Of a DNA stretch of 64,000 bases, positions 36,059-44,627 are shown piece by piece; the stretch's first letter is position 1; each line of letters begins with the position of its first letter. The stretch is from Oscillospiraceae bacterium. GTDB taxonomy: Bacteria > Bacillota > Clostridia > Oscillospirales > Ruminococcaceae. The notes below the pieces were generated by a model. That model saw only the letters and a program-made list of their open reading frames with translations, did no database searches and was not told the DNA's origin. Location: positions 1 to 64,000 of the forward strand of contig JAGASH010000005.1 of the NCBI GenBank assembly GCA_017847835.1, written 5' to 3'. Both the position numbers and the translations under genes were made by a program.

Positions 36059-36087
36059 ATTATACAGCTTTTTCCCGATTTTGTCAA
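36059..36087 (-). promoter_or_regulatory. Consensus promoter of the ABC/TM1266 operon
   Basis: On the minus strand: TTGACA, 17 bases, TATAAT, a perfect sigma-A consensus. A fully consensus promoter followed by a terminator-bearing leader suggests control after initiation. Confidence 0.85.
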
Positions 36088-36094
36088 TAGGGAA

Positions 36095-37441
36095 TTATTC
36101 ATCGTCATCATTACGATTAGAAATCTTCTCGTGAAGCTCCTTGACCTTATCGCGAAGACGTTTTTTGCGGGGTTTTTCTTCAACAGGCTCGGGCTTCTCC
36201 TCAAAAATGGGCTCGGGCTCCTCGCAAACGTAATCGGGAGTTATATAGTCGACATTCCCGACATAAGACGAGGTATGCTGCGGAAGTTTTCGTTTTCTGA
36301 GACGATTTTCGATGAACTCCTTGACGAGCATATAAATAACCGCGCAGACCGGCACACCGAGCAGCATTCCCATAACTCCGAAAAATCCGCCGCCGATGAT
36401 AATTGCAATCAAAATCCATACAGCCGGCAGACCTGTCTGGTCACCGAGTATCCAGGGAGCGATGATATTTCCGTCAATGGTCTGAAGAATTACTATGAAA
36501 ATAACAAACCACAGCGCTTTTATCGGCGCGTCACTGAGCAAAAGCAGCAGGCAGCAGGGAATTGCACCGATAGTCGGACCGATAAACGGTATAAGATTGA
36601 ACACGAACATAATCACGGCAATCAGCGGCGAGAACGGAATGTTCATACATACGCAGCCGACAAAGCAGAGCATAGCGACGATAATTGCCTCGATGATTTT
36701 TCCAATGATAGAGCCGAGGAACTTTTCGGAAGCGTCGCGGCAAACACCAAGCAGGCGCTGAGCGCGCTCGGGCTTAACAAACGCAAACATCAGCTTCTTT
36801 GTCTGACCTACAAACATTTCTTTTCTTGCGAGCAGGTAAATTGAAAGCGTAAGACCGATGAATACGTTTTTCAGCACGTCAAGAACAGACCAGATACCCG
36901 AAGCAACGTTCTGAGCAAATCCGAGAAGCTGGTTTGAATACTGGTCCCAGATACCCTTAATAAATTTGTTGAAGTCATTGAGCGGTGTATCGAGGAATTG
37001 CGCAAAAGCGGGATAGTCCTCGGAAATATCGGTGAGGAAATTTCGGATTGTGGCGATATAGCCGTCCATATTGTTGAAAATCACGATAATGTTCGTGACA
37101 AGCTGCGGGATAACGAGCATAATTATCATCGTCAGAAATGCAAGGATAATAAGCATTGTGATGACAAGCGATAATATTCTCGCGCGGCTTTTCAGACGTT
37201 TTTCGGTTGAATGCGACCATTTCCTGAAAATGCCGTTTTCCAGCTTCATCATAAGCGGGTTGAGCAGATAAGCGCAGAAAATACCTATTATAATAGGCGT
37301 TGCGACCGCGGCAAAGCCCGACATTTTGTTGGCGAAATCATCAAAGTTGAAAATCAGCAAAATAGCAAGCTCGCTTGCAACGATTGTGCAAAGCGCGTAA
37401 AAAGCTATCGTGAAATATTTCGAGTTCCAGTTAATTTTCAT
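36095..37441 (-). CDS. AI-2E family transporter (YdiK/PerM-like)
   Basis: The 448-residue membrane protein starts at the ATG preceded by GGAG; a TTG two codons upstream is less likely. About eight hydrophobic segments and the family motifs (IIIGIFCAYLLNPLM, then FNLIPFIGPTIGAIPCCLLLL and GVPVCAVIYMLVKEF) identify the UPF0118/AI-2E exporter family. The last ~70 residues are charged and cytoplasmic. The family was named after AI-2 export, but members also act as Na+/H+ antiporters, so the substrate is open. It is a single gene. Confidence 0.88.
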   Translation of the reverse strand: MKINWNSKYFTIAFYALCTIVASELAILLIFNFDDFANKMSGFAAVATPIIIGIFCAYLLNPLMMKLENGIFRKWSHSTEKRLKSRARILSLVITMLIILAFLTMIIMLVIPQLVTNIIVIFNNMDGYIATIRNFLTDISEDYPAFAQFLDTPLNDFNKFIKGIWDQYSNQLLGFAQNVASGIWSVLDVLKNVFIGLTLSIYLLARKEMFVGQTKKLMFAFVKPERAQRLLGVCRDASEKFLGSIIGKIIEAIIVAMLCFVGCVCMNIPFSPLIAVIMFVFNLIPFIGPTIGAIPCCLLLLLSDAPIKALWFVIFIVILQTIDGNIIAPWILGDQTGLPAVWILIAIIIGGGFFGVMGMLLGVPVCAVIYMLVKEFIENRLRKRKLPQHTSSYVGNVDYITPDYVCEEPEPIFEEKPEPVEEKPRKKRLRDKVKELHEKISNRNDDDE

Positions 37442-37504
37442 AGGCAAGCTCCGTTAAATAAACAAACTACTCCACTTTGATTTTACCACACATTTGGGAA
37501 AAAG

Positions 37505-38293
37505 TCAAGAGTTTTCTCCCAGAAGCCGAAGCGCGTTTTTATATAAAATCAAGGATTTTTCCTCATCGGAAATCGGGATTTTGTCGAAACGTTCAAGTTC
37601 TTCCTTTGAGCTCCACATCGGGTAATCCGTGCCCCAGATTACCCTGTCCGCTCCGAATTTCGAGATTAGCTCGGCGGCACGCTCGGCAGAGAGCATATAA
37701 AGCGAGCTGGAGCAGTCTGTGTAAATTCCCGTGCCTTCGAGAGCGGAAACGGCTCTGTCCCACATCGACCAGCCCGCGAAATGCGCGCCGATAACCGTGA
37801 GCTTCGGAAATCGCTTTACAACTCGCAGCAGCCTCTCGGGAGCAGAGAAATCATATCTCGTGTCACCCATATGAAACAAAATCGGCAAACGACCTTCGGC
37901 GGCTTCATAAATGGGAAAAGCGCGTTCGTCGTCGAGATTGAACCGCTGAAAATCGCTGTGGATTTTAATACCCCTCAACCCGAGGGAAATAATTCGGTCA
38001 ATTTCTCCCGCAATATCGGGATAATCGGGGTGAATTGCCCCGAAACCAATCAGCTTGTCGGGATAAGCCGCGACGCTGGCTGCGATAAAATTGTTGATTG
38101 ATTGAACCTGCTCGGGGACTGTTGCCACGGACTGCACGATAATCCGTGAAACGCCTGCTTCTTCGCTGTCTTTCAGCAGATTTGAAAGCGTGCCGTTAAA
38201 TCTGACGTCGATATTGTAAAAATCCGCGATACCTCCGACAGCTCGTTCTGCGATTTTATCGGGATAAATATGCGCGTGAGCGTTGATAATCAT
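37505..38293 (-). CDS. Amidohydrolase-family metal-dependent hydrolase
   Basis: The 262-residue TIM-barrel protein has the amidohydrolase 2 metal motif HAHIYP at the N-terminus, a second His in IKIHSDFQRF, HMGDTRYD, GAHFAGW and the final Asp in WGTDYPMW. It is related to the decarboxylases and lactonases of this family. Thirteen bases separate it from queA downstream of which it lies, so the two are probably co-transcribed. Substrate unknown. Confidence 0.85.
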   Translation of the reverse strand: MIINAHAHIYPDKIAERAVGGIADFYNIDVRFNGTLSNLLKDSEEAGVSRIIVQSVATVPEQVQSINNFIAASVAAYPDKLIGFGAIHPDYPDIAGEIDRIISLGLRGIKIHSDFQRFNLDDERAFPIYEAAEGRLPILFHMGDTRYDFSAPERLLRVVKRFPKLTVIGAHFAGWSMWDRAVSALEGTGIYTDCSSSLYMLSAERAAELISKFGADRVIWGTDYPMWSSKEELERFDKIPISDEEKSLILYKNALRLLGENS

Positions 38294-38305
38294 AGAAACA
38301 CTTCC

Positions 38306-39316
38306 TTAAAAGATAGCGGTGCAGTCGCCGAAGGAGAAGAAGCGATATTTCTCCTCAATCGCAACCTTGTACGCGTTGAGCGTCTTTTCACGCCCAAGAA
38401 AAGCCGAAACAAGCATTATCAGCGTACTTTCGGGCAGATGAAAATTCGTAATCAGCCCGTCCACGCACTTGAATTCATAGCCGGGATATATGAAAATTCC
38501 CGTGTCGTCGGTGAGTTTACCGCTTTGCGCTGCGCTTTCAAGGGTACGGCAGGAGGTTGTCCCGACCGCGATAACCCGACCTCCGCGAGCCTTTGTCTGC
38601 TTGATTTTCTCGGCGGTTTCTTCGGGGATTGAGTAGTGCTCGACGTGCATTTTGTGTTCGAGGATATTGTCCTCCTTGACGGGACGGAAAGTTCCAAGCC
38701 CGACGTGAAGCGTGACAAAAGCTGTGTCTACACCCATTTCGTGCGCCTCTGAAAGCTCCTTTTCAGTAAAATGCAGTCCTGCTGTCGGAGCTGCGGCAGA
38801 GCCTGTTTCACGGCAGTAAATCGTGTTATAGCGGTCTTTGTCCTTTAGCTTTTCCGTGATATAGGGCGGAAGTGGCATTTGTCCTATTCTGTCGAGAATA
38901 TCGAAGAAATCTCCCTCAAAAGAGAACCGCACAAGACGATTTCCACCGTCCTCGTTTCCGATAACCTCTGCGGAAAGTCCTTCGGGAAAATCCACGACAG
39001 CGCCCGGTTTCAAACGTCTGCCGGGTTTTACCATAGTTTCCCAGTCTGTCAGACTTTTCCTGTTCAGCAGAAGAAATTCGACGGGAACACCGGTTTCGCG
39101 CTTTGTGCCGTAAATTCTCGCGGGAAAGACCTTGCTGTCGTTCATCACGAGCAGGTCACCTTTTTTCAGGTATTTGCATATATTGAAGAAACGGTCGTGA
39201 GTAATTTCACCCGTTTCCCTTGAAATAACCATAAGCCGAGAGCTGTCGCGGGGCTCGGCGGGAGTCTGAGCGATAAGCTCGGGCGGCAAATCATAGTAAA
39301 AATCACTTTTTAGCAT
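38306..39316 (-). CDS. queA: S-adenosylmethionine:tRNA ribosyltransferase-isomerase
   Basis: The 336-residue length and motifs match QueA: the start [21 protein letters not shown], in part, then [31 protein letters not shown] and [16 protein letters not shown]. It transfers the ribosyl part of SAM to 7-aminomethyl-7-deazaguanine at position 34 of certain tRNAs, making epoxyqueuosine. No other queuosine gene is adjacent. All conserved blocks are present. Confidence 0.95.
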   Translation of the reverse strand: MLKSDFYYDLPPELIAQTPAEPRDSSRLMVISRETGEITHDRFFNICKYLKKGDLLVMNDSKVFPARIYGTKRETGVPVEFLLLNRKSLTDWETMVKPGRRLKPGAVVDFPEGLSAEVIGNEDGGNRLVRFSFEGDFFDILDRIGQMPLPPYITEKLKDKDRYNTIYCRETGSAAAPTAGLHFTEKELSEAHEMGVDTAFVTLHVGLGTFRPVKEDNILEHKMHVEHYSIPEETAEKIKQTKARGGRVIAVGTTSCRTLESAAQSGKLTDDTGIFIYPGYEFKCVDGLITNFHLPESTLIMLVSAFLGREKTLNAYKVAIEEKYRFFSFGDCTAIF

Positions 39317-39418
39317 TTTTTTAACCTCTTTATTTTAATATCTTTATTATTTTAACACTTTTCACAAATTTTGTCAACCTTAGACGTGCAATGTTTATAA
39401 AAAAATTGCGCAAAAGTA

Positions 39419-39447
39419 TTGACAAATGCGAAAAGTTGTGGTAAAAT
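39419..39447 (+). promoter_or_regulatory. Promoter of the lysine operon
   Basis: TTGACA, 17 bases, TAAAAT. It lies about 60 bases before the lysine riboswitch and faces asd. Confidence 0.8.
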
Positions 39448-39504
39448 TAGATAAGTTCAGCATAGCACCGGAAATTTGATTTTTCGGCTTGTGTTGAATT
39501 TATA

Positions 39505-39745
39505 TATCCGGTAGAGGTGCGGTGATGATTAGTAGCGACTATTATGCTTGTCGGAAAGCAGTCGTGAAAGGCAAAACCGCCGAGGAGCGCGTAATCCGAT
39601 GTGCGCGTTATCCGGTTGTGCGTTGAATAAGCGTACGACTGTCATCGAGTTGCTTGATGGAGCGCTGCCGCAAAATAGTATTGTTTTGCAGTATTTGTTG
39701 CATAAGAGCAGACCGATGACGTAAATATCATCGGTATTTTTATTA
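39505..39745 (+). promoter_or_regulatory. Lysine riboswitch (L-box) with terminator
   Basis: Conserved L-box blocks appear in order: GTAGAGGTGCGG, GAAAGGCAAAACCGCCGAGG, then the GTGCGTTGAATAAGCGTACGACTGTCA-type segment seen in Bacillus lysC leaders. A terminator follows (ACCGATGA 39712-39719 with TCATCGGT 39728-39735, then ATTTTTATT). Lysine binding is expected to favour the terminator and shut off asd-dapA-dapB and the genes behind. An extra hairpin lies upstream (about 39,457-39,498). Confidence 0.93.
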
Positions 39746-39765
39746 TAAAAAGGAAGGTTACGACA

Positions 39766-40848
39766 ATGAAAGAAAAGTACAATGTGGGAATTATCGGCGC
39801 AACGGGAATGGTAGGACAGCGTTTTGCTATTCTTCTTGAAAATCACCCGTGGTTTAATGTGAAGGTGCTTGCAGCTTCCTCTCGTTCTGCGGGAAAGACC
39901 TATAAAGAGGCTGTCGGAGAGCGTTGGTTTATGGACGTTCCGATGCCCAAGAGTATGGAAAATATTGTAATCAAGGACGCAGAAGCAGATGTTAATGAAA
40001 TCGCTTCCGAGGTTGATTTCGTGTTCTGCGCTGTTAATATGAAGAAGGACGAAATCAAGGCTCTCGAGGAGAAATACGCAAAGGCAGAGTGCCCCGTAAT
40101 GTCGAACAACTCGGCAAACCGTGGTGTTGCTGATGTTCCGATGATTATTCCCGAGGTAAACGCAGACCACGCGGCTGTTATCGAAACGCAGAAAAAGCGT
40201 CTTGGCACAAAGCGCGGTTTCATCTCGGTAAAGTCAAACTGCTCCATTCAGAGCTATGTTCCGGCTCTTTCTCCGCTGAGAAAGTTTGGAATTACGGAAA
40301 TTCTCGCGTGCACCTATCAGGCAATTTCCGGCGCTGGCAAGACGTTTGCGACTTGGCCCGAAATGGTTGACAACATTATCCCTTATATCGGCGGTGAGGA
40401 AGAAAAGTCCGAGCAGGAGCCGCTCAAGGTTTGGGGACGCATCGAAAACGGCGTTATCGTAAACGCTGAAAAGCCCTCTATCACAACTCAGTGCCTTCGT
40501 GTACCCGTATCAAACGGTCACTTTGCAGCTGTTTTCGTAAGATTTGAGAACAAGCCCTCTATGGAAGAAATCAAGAAGATTTGGGCTGAATATTCCGCAG
40601 AGCCGCAGGAACTGAACCTGCCGTCTGCACCCAAGCAGTTCCTGCACTATTTCGAGGAAGACAATATGCCGCAGACTACGCTTCACCGCAATCTTGAAGG
40701 CGGTATGGCTGTATCTATCGGCAGACTTCGTCCCGACACTCAGTTTGACTACAAGTTTGTCTGCCTGTCGCACAACACTCTGAGAGGAGCAGCAGGCGGC
40801 GCTGTTGAAATGGCAGAGCTTCTTGCGGCAAAGGGTTATCTTGACTAA
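39766..40848 (+). CDS. asd: Aspartate-semialdehyde dehydrogenase, archaeal-type
   Basis: The 360-residue enzyme has the NADP-binding GIIGATGMVGQRF motif, catalytic Cys in VKSNCSIQ, and the C-terminal GGMAVSIGRLRPD and CLSHNTLRGAAGGAVEMAELL segments of the archaeal/fungal-type branch. It reduces aspartyl phosphate to the semialdehyde, the entry to lysine, threonine and methionine synthesis. It is the first gene behind the lysine riboswitch, with an AAGGAAG ribosome site. Confidence 0.95.
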   Translation: MKEKYNVGIIGATGMVGQRFAILLENHPWFNVKVLAASSRSAGKTYKEAVGERWFMDVPMPKSMENIVIKDAEADVNEIASEVDFVFCAVNMKKDEIKALEEKYAKAECPVMSNNSANRGVADVPMIIPEVNADHAAVIETQKKRLGTKRGFISVKSNCSIQSYVPALSPLRKFGITEILACTYQAISGAGKTFATWPEMVDNIIPYIGGEEEKSEQEPLKVWGRIENGVIVNAEKPSITTQCLRVPVSNGHFAAVFVRFENKPSMEEIKKIWAEYSAEPQELNLPSAPKQFLHYFEEDNMPQTTLHRNLEGGMAVSIGRLRPDTQFDYKFVCLSHNTLRGAAGGAVEMAELLAAKGYLD

Positions 40849-40880
40849 TAGCTTTTCGATATATCAAGAAAGGTGATTTT

Positions 40881-41771
40881 ATGAGCAATACTATCTTCAC
40901 GGGCTGCGCTACTGCGATAGCAACGCCTATGAATTCGGACGGAAGTATAAATTACGAAGAATTTGGCAGACTTATCGACTGGCAGATTGACAACAAAATC
41001 GACGCTCTTGTAATCTGCGGAACAACAGGCGAGAGCGCGACAATGACCGACGAGGAGCATATCGAGGTAATTCGTTACGGTATTAAGCGCGTTGCGGGAC
41101 GTGTTCCCGTAATCGCGGGTGCCGGCTCGAATGATACGGCTTATGCTGTCGAGCTGTCAAAGGAAGCCGAAAAAGCGGGCGCAGACGCTCTGCTTCAGGT
41201 TACACCTTATTACAATAAGGCTTCACAGCGCGGTCTTGTAAAGCATTTTACGGCAATCGCAGACGCTGTGAATATACCGATAATGCTGTACAACGTGCCG
41301 TCAAGAACGGGCTGCAATATCGCGGTTGATACATACATCGAGCTTGCAAAGCACCCGAATATCACGGCTGTCAAAGAGGCAAGCGGCAAGATGGAAACCG
41401 TAATGGGCATTGCCGTGAACACCGACCTTGACGTTTATTCCGGCAATGACGACGAGGCTCTTTGCTGTCTGGCTCTCGGCGGAAAGGGACTTATCTCGGT
41501 TACGTCAAACGTTGCTCCGCTGATGAAGCACAACGAGATTTCCCTTTATCTTGACGGCAAGAGGGAAGAAGCGCTTGAAGTCGCGAAGAAACTCTTTGCG
41601 CTCGACAAGGCAATGTTTATGGACGTAAACCCCATTCCTGTCAAGGAAGCGCTTAATCTTGCGGGATTTAAGGCGGGCGAGTGCAGACTGCCGCTTTGCT
41701 CTATGAGCGAAGATATGAAGACAAAGCTGAAGGCTGAAATGGAAAAAGTCGGGCTTTTGAACATTGTCTGA
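40881..41771 (+). CDS. dapA: 4-hydroxy-tetrahydrodipicolinate synthase
   Basis: The 296-residue TIM-barrel enzyme shows GCATAIATPM, GTTGESATMT, YYNKASQRGL with the catalytic Tyr, and the Schiff-base Lys in ITAVKEASG. It condenses pyruvate and aspartate semialdehyde. The order asd-dapA-dapB and short spacing show one lysine/diaminopimelate operon under the L-box. Confidence 0.96.
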   Translation: MSNTIFTGCATAIATPMNSDGSINYEEFGRLIDWQIDNKIDALVICGTTGESATMTDEEHIEVIRYGIKRVAGRVPVIAGAGSNDTAYAVELSKEAEKAGADALLQVTPYYNKASQRGLVKHFTAIADAVNIPIMLYNVPSRTGCNIAVDTYIELAKHPNITAVKEASGKMETVMGIAVNTDLDVYSGNDDEALCCLALGGKGLISVTSNVAPLMKHNEISLYLDGKREEALEVAKKLFALDKAMFMDVNPIPVKEALNLAGFKAGECRLPLCSMSEDMKTKLKAEMEKVGLLNIV

Positions 41772-41789
41772 TTTTAGAAGGAGCGTAAA

Positions 41790-42548
41790 ATGACAAGGAT
41801 TTCAATTTCCGGCGCGAGCGGAAGAATGGGACGCGTAATCGCGGCTCTGGCAAAGGAACGCGCCGATTGTGAAATTATTTCGGGAATTGACAAAATCACG
41901 GAAAAATACGATGAATTTCCGATTGTCGGGAGCGTGTTTGACCTGCCCGAAAAGCCCGATGTAATTATCGATTTTTCGCACCCGTCAACGCTTGATGATT
42001 TGCTGTCGTACTGCAAGATGAACAGCGTGCCGCTGGTTATCGCGACAACAGGCTACACCGACGAGGAGCGCTCGAAGATAACGGCTGCGGCTGCGCAGAC
42101 TCCGATTTTCTTCACGTTCAATATGTCGCTTGGAATAAACCTGCTTGCGGAGCTTGCTCGTAAAGCTGCGCAGGTTTTGGGCTCGCAGTTTGACATTGAG
42201 ATTGTTGAAAAGCACCACAATCAGAAGAAAGACGCGCCTTCGGGAACAGCGATTATGCTTGCGGAAGCTATAAACGAGGAACTTGGCAACAGCAAGCGTT
42301 ATATCTACGACAGACATTCCGTTCGTCAGCCGCGCGGCAAGGACGAAATCGGAATGCACTCGGTTCGCGGGGGAACGATTGTCGGTGAGCACGACATAAT
42401 TTTCGCGGGACACGACGAGGTGATAACCCTGTCGCATTCTGCGCAGTCGAGAGAGGTTTTCGCGGCGGGCGCGGTAAACGCGGCGGTGTTCCTTGCGGGA
42501 AAACCCGCGGGACTTTACGCTATGAGTGATTTGATTAAGGAGGGCTGA
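41790..42548 (+). CDS. dapB: 4-hydroxy-tetrahydrodipicolinate reductase
   Basis: The 252-residue enzyme has the nucleotide motif GASGRMGR, DFSHPSTLDD, ATTGYTDEE and the catalytic block EKHHNQKKDAPSGTA, then HSVRGGTIVGEH. It reduces the DapA product with NAD(P)H. It lies 18 bases after dapA with an AGGAGCG ribosome site, and the next gene starts 2 bases after its stop. Confidence 0.96.
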   Translation: MTRISISGASGRMGRVIAALAKERADCEIISGIDKITEKYDEFPIVGSVFDLPEKPDVIIDFSHPSTLDDLLSYCKMNSVPLVIATTGYTDEERSKITAAAAQTPIFFTFNMSLGINLLAELARKAAQVLGSQFDIEIVEKHHNQKKDAPSGTAIMLAEAINEELGNSKRYIYDRHSVRQPRGKDEIGMHSVRGGTIVGEHDIIFAGHDEVITLSHSAQSREVFAAGAVNAAVFLAGKPAGLYAMSDLIKEG

Positions 42549-42550
42549 AA

Positions 42551-42997
42551 ATGAAGCTTGATGTTACAGAAAACGTATCTGCGGTTTCTTTCTACAACGT
42601 TCCGCTTGACAGAACGATTATGGAGGATACTCTGAAAATTGTTGCTGAGGCGGGAATAAATGTTGATATGATTTCAATGACTGCTCCTACGTCCGAGATT
42701 TTCAGCTTTGGCTTTACTGTAAAGGACGATGATATCCCGAAGCTGCTTGGAATTGTAAAAGTGCTGCGTGAAAAGGACTGCGTTGCTCCGATGATTAACA
42801 GCGGAAACCGCAAAATCGTAATCAAAACAGGCACAATGACAAATACAGTCGGCTTTGCGGCGAGAGTATTCGAGATTTTGAACGGTCTTTCGGCAATGAT
42901 TTTGATGATAACAACAGGTGTGGACGAAATTTCCGTTCTTATCAGAAATGCTGACGCGGACGCTGTTTGCTCGGCATTTGAAAAGGAGTTTCAATGA
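42551..42997 (+). CDS. Stand-alone double ACT-domain protein, aspartokinase-regulatory-like
   Basis: The 148 residues form two ACT domains that resemble the C-terminal regulatory part of aspartate kinase (VSAVSFYNVPLDRTIMED, NVDMISMTAP, then a second repeat with VGFAARVFEILN and ITTGVDEISVLI). No kinase domain is attached. In a lysine-riboswitch operon it is probably a free regulatory subunit or a lysine sensor that acts on an aspartokinase encoded elsewhere (inference). It sits between dapB and mscS with 2- and 4-base junctions. Confidence 0.8.
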   Translation: MKLDVTENVSAVSFYNVPLDRTIMEDTLKIVAEAGINVDMISMTAPTSEIFSFGFTVKDDDIPKLLGIVKVLREKDCVAPMINSGNRKIVIKTGTMTNTVGFAARVFEILNGLSAMILMITTGVDEISVLIRNADADAVCSAFEKEFQ

Positions 42998-43926
42998 TTT
43001 TGGCAGCAAATCTGGTTTCGGAAGAAGCCGCGTCAACGAGCAGTTCGATTGACGAGGCATTCCCCAACCTTTCGGGAAACCCCGAGGAAACGCTTACTGC
43101 GCTCGGCAAGTTTTTCAATAATATCTGGGAAGCGTTTTTGCGCGCTATCCCGTCAATTCTTCTGGCAATCGCGATTTTGGTTGTCGGGATAATTCTGACG
43201 AAAATCTGCGTAAAGCTGATGTCAAAGGGGCTTTCAAAGACAAAGCTCGACCTGACGGTTGTGAAATTCACCACGCAGGTGACGAAAATTCTGCTTTACG
43301 TTTTGCTTTTGACTGTGGTTTTGAGTATGGTCGGAATTCCTGCAACATCGATTATCACGGTAATCGGCACAGCGGGAGTTGCAATCGGTCTTGCCTTGCA
43401 AAACTCTCTGTCGAATGTTGCGGGCGGATTTTTGCTGATGATAACGAAGCCGTTCAAAATCGGCGACTACATAATCTCAAACGGCGTCGAGGGCACGGTT
43501 TCGCAGATTTCTATACTTCACACGCGGCTTGATTCCGTGACAAATCAAGCGATTTTCATACCGAACGGACTTGCGGTGAATGCGGTTGTTGTCAACAATT
43601 CGCAGAATGCCGAGCGCCGTGTTGATTTGGACTTTTCGATATCTTATAAGGACGATTTCGAGCTTGCCCGTCAAACCATAACCGATATTATCAAAGCGCA
43701 CGACAAGGTTAATCAGAAGCAGGAAATCTTTGTTCGTATGAGCGACCACGGCGAGAGCGCGATTATCATCACATCTCGCTGCTGGTGCAAAAGCGCCGAC
43801 TACTGGCAGGTGCATTTTGATTTAATTGAGCAGGTTCGCGCGGCATTTATCGAGAAGAATATCGAGATACCGTTCAAGCAAATCGATATCAATATCAACG
43901 CACTTCCCGAACAGAAATCCGAATAA
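42994..43926 (+). CDS. MscS-family mechanosensitive channel
   Basis: The 310-residue protein has about three membrane segments and the pore-helix region of small-conductance channels (GVAIGLALQNSLSNVAGGFLL in outline; then KPFKIGDYIISNGVEGTV, FIPNGLAVNAVV). It overlaps the ACT gene by 4 bases (ATGA), so it is translationally coupled to the lysine operon. MscS proteins release solutes under osmotic stress; some relatives export amino acids such as glutamate, so lysine or precursor release is a possible role here (inference). Confidence 0.9.
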   Translation: MILAANLVSEEAASTSSSIDEAFPNLSGNPEETLTALGKFFNNIWEAFLRAIPSILLAIAILVVGIILTKICVKLMSKGLSKTKLDLTVVKFTTQVTKILLYVLLLTVVLSMVGIPATSIITVIGTAGVAIGLALQNSLSNVAGGFLLMITKPFKIGDYIISNGVEGTVSQISILHTRLDSVTNQAIFIPNGLAVNAVVVNNSQNAERRVDLDFSISYKDDFELARQTITDIIKAHDKVNQKQEIFVRMSDHGESAIIITSRCWCKSADYWQVHFDLIEQVRAAFIEKNIEIPFKQIDININALPEQKSE

Positions 43927-43930
43927 AACT

Positions 43931-43960
43931 AAATCCGAGGTGAGAGCCTCGGATTTTTGT
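43931..43960. terminator. Bidirectional terminator
   Basis: AAATCCGAGG and CCTCGGATTT pair perfectly around a 6-base loop, with T's beyond. It separates the convergent mscS and acetyltransferase genes. Confidence 0.85.
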
Positions 43961-44578
43961 TTACTTTATTGCTTGAAGCGCTTCTTCGTCAAATTCGCGG
44001 TTCTTGAAATAGAATTTTTTGTCCTCATCGGTAATTTCCCTGATAACCCGACAGGGATTTCCCGCAGCGATTACATTCGGGGGAATATCCTTTGTAACAA
44101 CCGCACCCGCGCCGATAACCGAGCCTTCTCCGATATTCACGCCGGGGCAAATCACTACATTTCCGCCAATCCAACAGTTGTCGCCGATTGTGATGGGAAT
44201 ACCGTATTCCAGCATAGTGTTTCTCATCTCAAAGTGAACAGGGTGACCTGCCGTATAGATTGCCACATTCGGTGCTACAAACACGTTATTTCCGATTGTA
44301 ACCTTTGCAACATCAAGCACAACAAAATTATAGTTCGCGAAAAAGTTGTCGCCGACCTCGATGTTTTTGCCGTAATCGCAGTGAAACGGCTGCAATATTG
44401 TGATATTTTTTCCCGCTTTTCCGAGAATATCCCGCAAAAGTTCGTCAAGCCTTTTTACATCGCGCGGATTTGTGTTGTTGAACTCGTAAATTTTACAGCG
44501 GTTTTCCAGCATAAGTTCAAAGCATTCATCATCGGCAATGTAAGGCAGCCCGCTGTTTTTTCTTGAAACGTTATCCAT
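43961..44578 (-). CDS. Sugar O-acetyltransferase, LbH (maltose acetyltransferase) type
   Basis: The 205-residue protein starts at ATG with GGAG upstream; a longer frame would run into the previous gene. The Mac N-terminal helix and the left-handed beta-helix repeats (FHCDYGKNIEVGDNFFANYN, in part, then IGNNVFVAPNVAIYTAGHP with the catalytic His and GDNCWIGGNVVICPGVNIG) identify the Maa/NodL group. It transfers acetyl from acetyl-CoA to a sugar. Confidence 0.9.
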   Translation of the reverse strand: MDNVSRKNSGLPYIADDECFELMLENRCKIYEFNNTNPRDVKRLDELLRDILGKAGKNITILQPFHCDYGKNIEVGDNFFANYNFVVLDVAKVTIGNNVFVAPNVAIYTAGHPVHFEMRNTMLEYGIPITIGDNCWIGGNVVICPGVNIGEGSVIGAGAVVTKDIPPNVIAAGNPCRVIREITDEDKKFYFKNREFDEEALQAIK

Positions 44579-44597
44579 AAAATCTCCTTTATCAAAC

Positions 44598-44621
44598 GTC
44601 CGCCGATTTTGCTCGGCGGAC
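44598..44621 (-). terminator. Hairpin after the ABC exporter gene
   Basis: GTCCGCCGA and TCGGCGGAC form a perfect 9-bp stem around a 6-base loop, directly behind the ABC gene on the minus strand. The T-run is weak, so it may mainly stabilise the mRNA end. Confidence 0.5.
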
Positions 44622-44627
44622 TTGGTT

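Noticed and set aside
42994..43926. MscS gene as a separate transcription unit
   Set aside because: It overlaps the ACT gene by 4 bases, so it belongs to the lysine operon.
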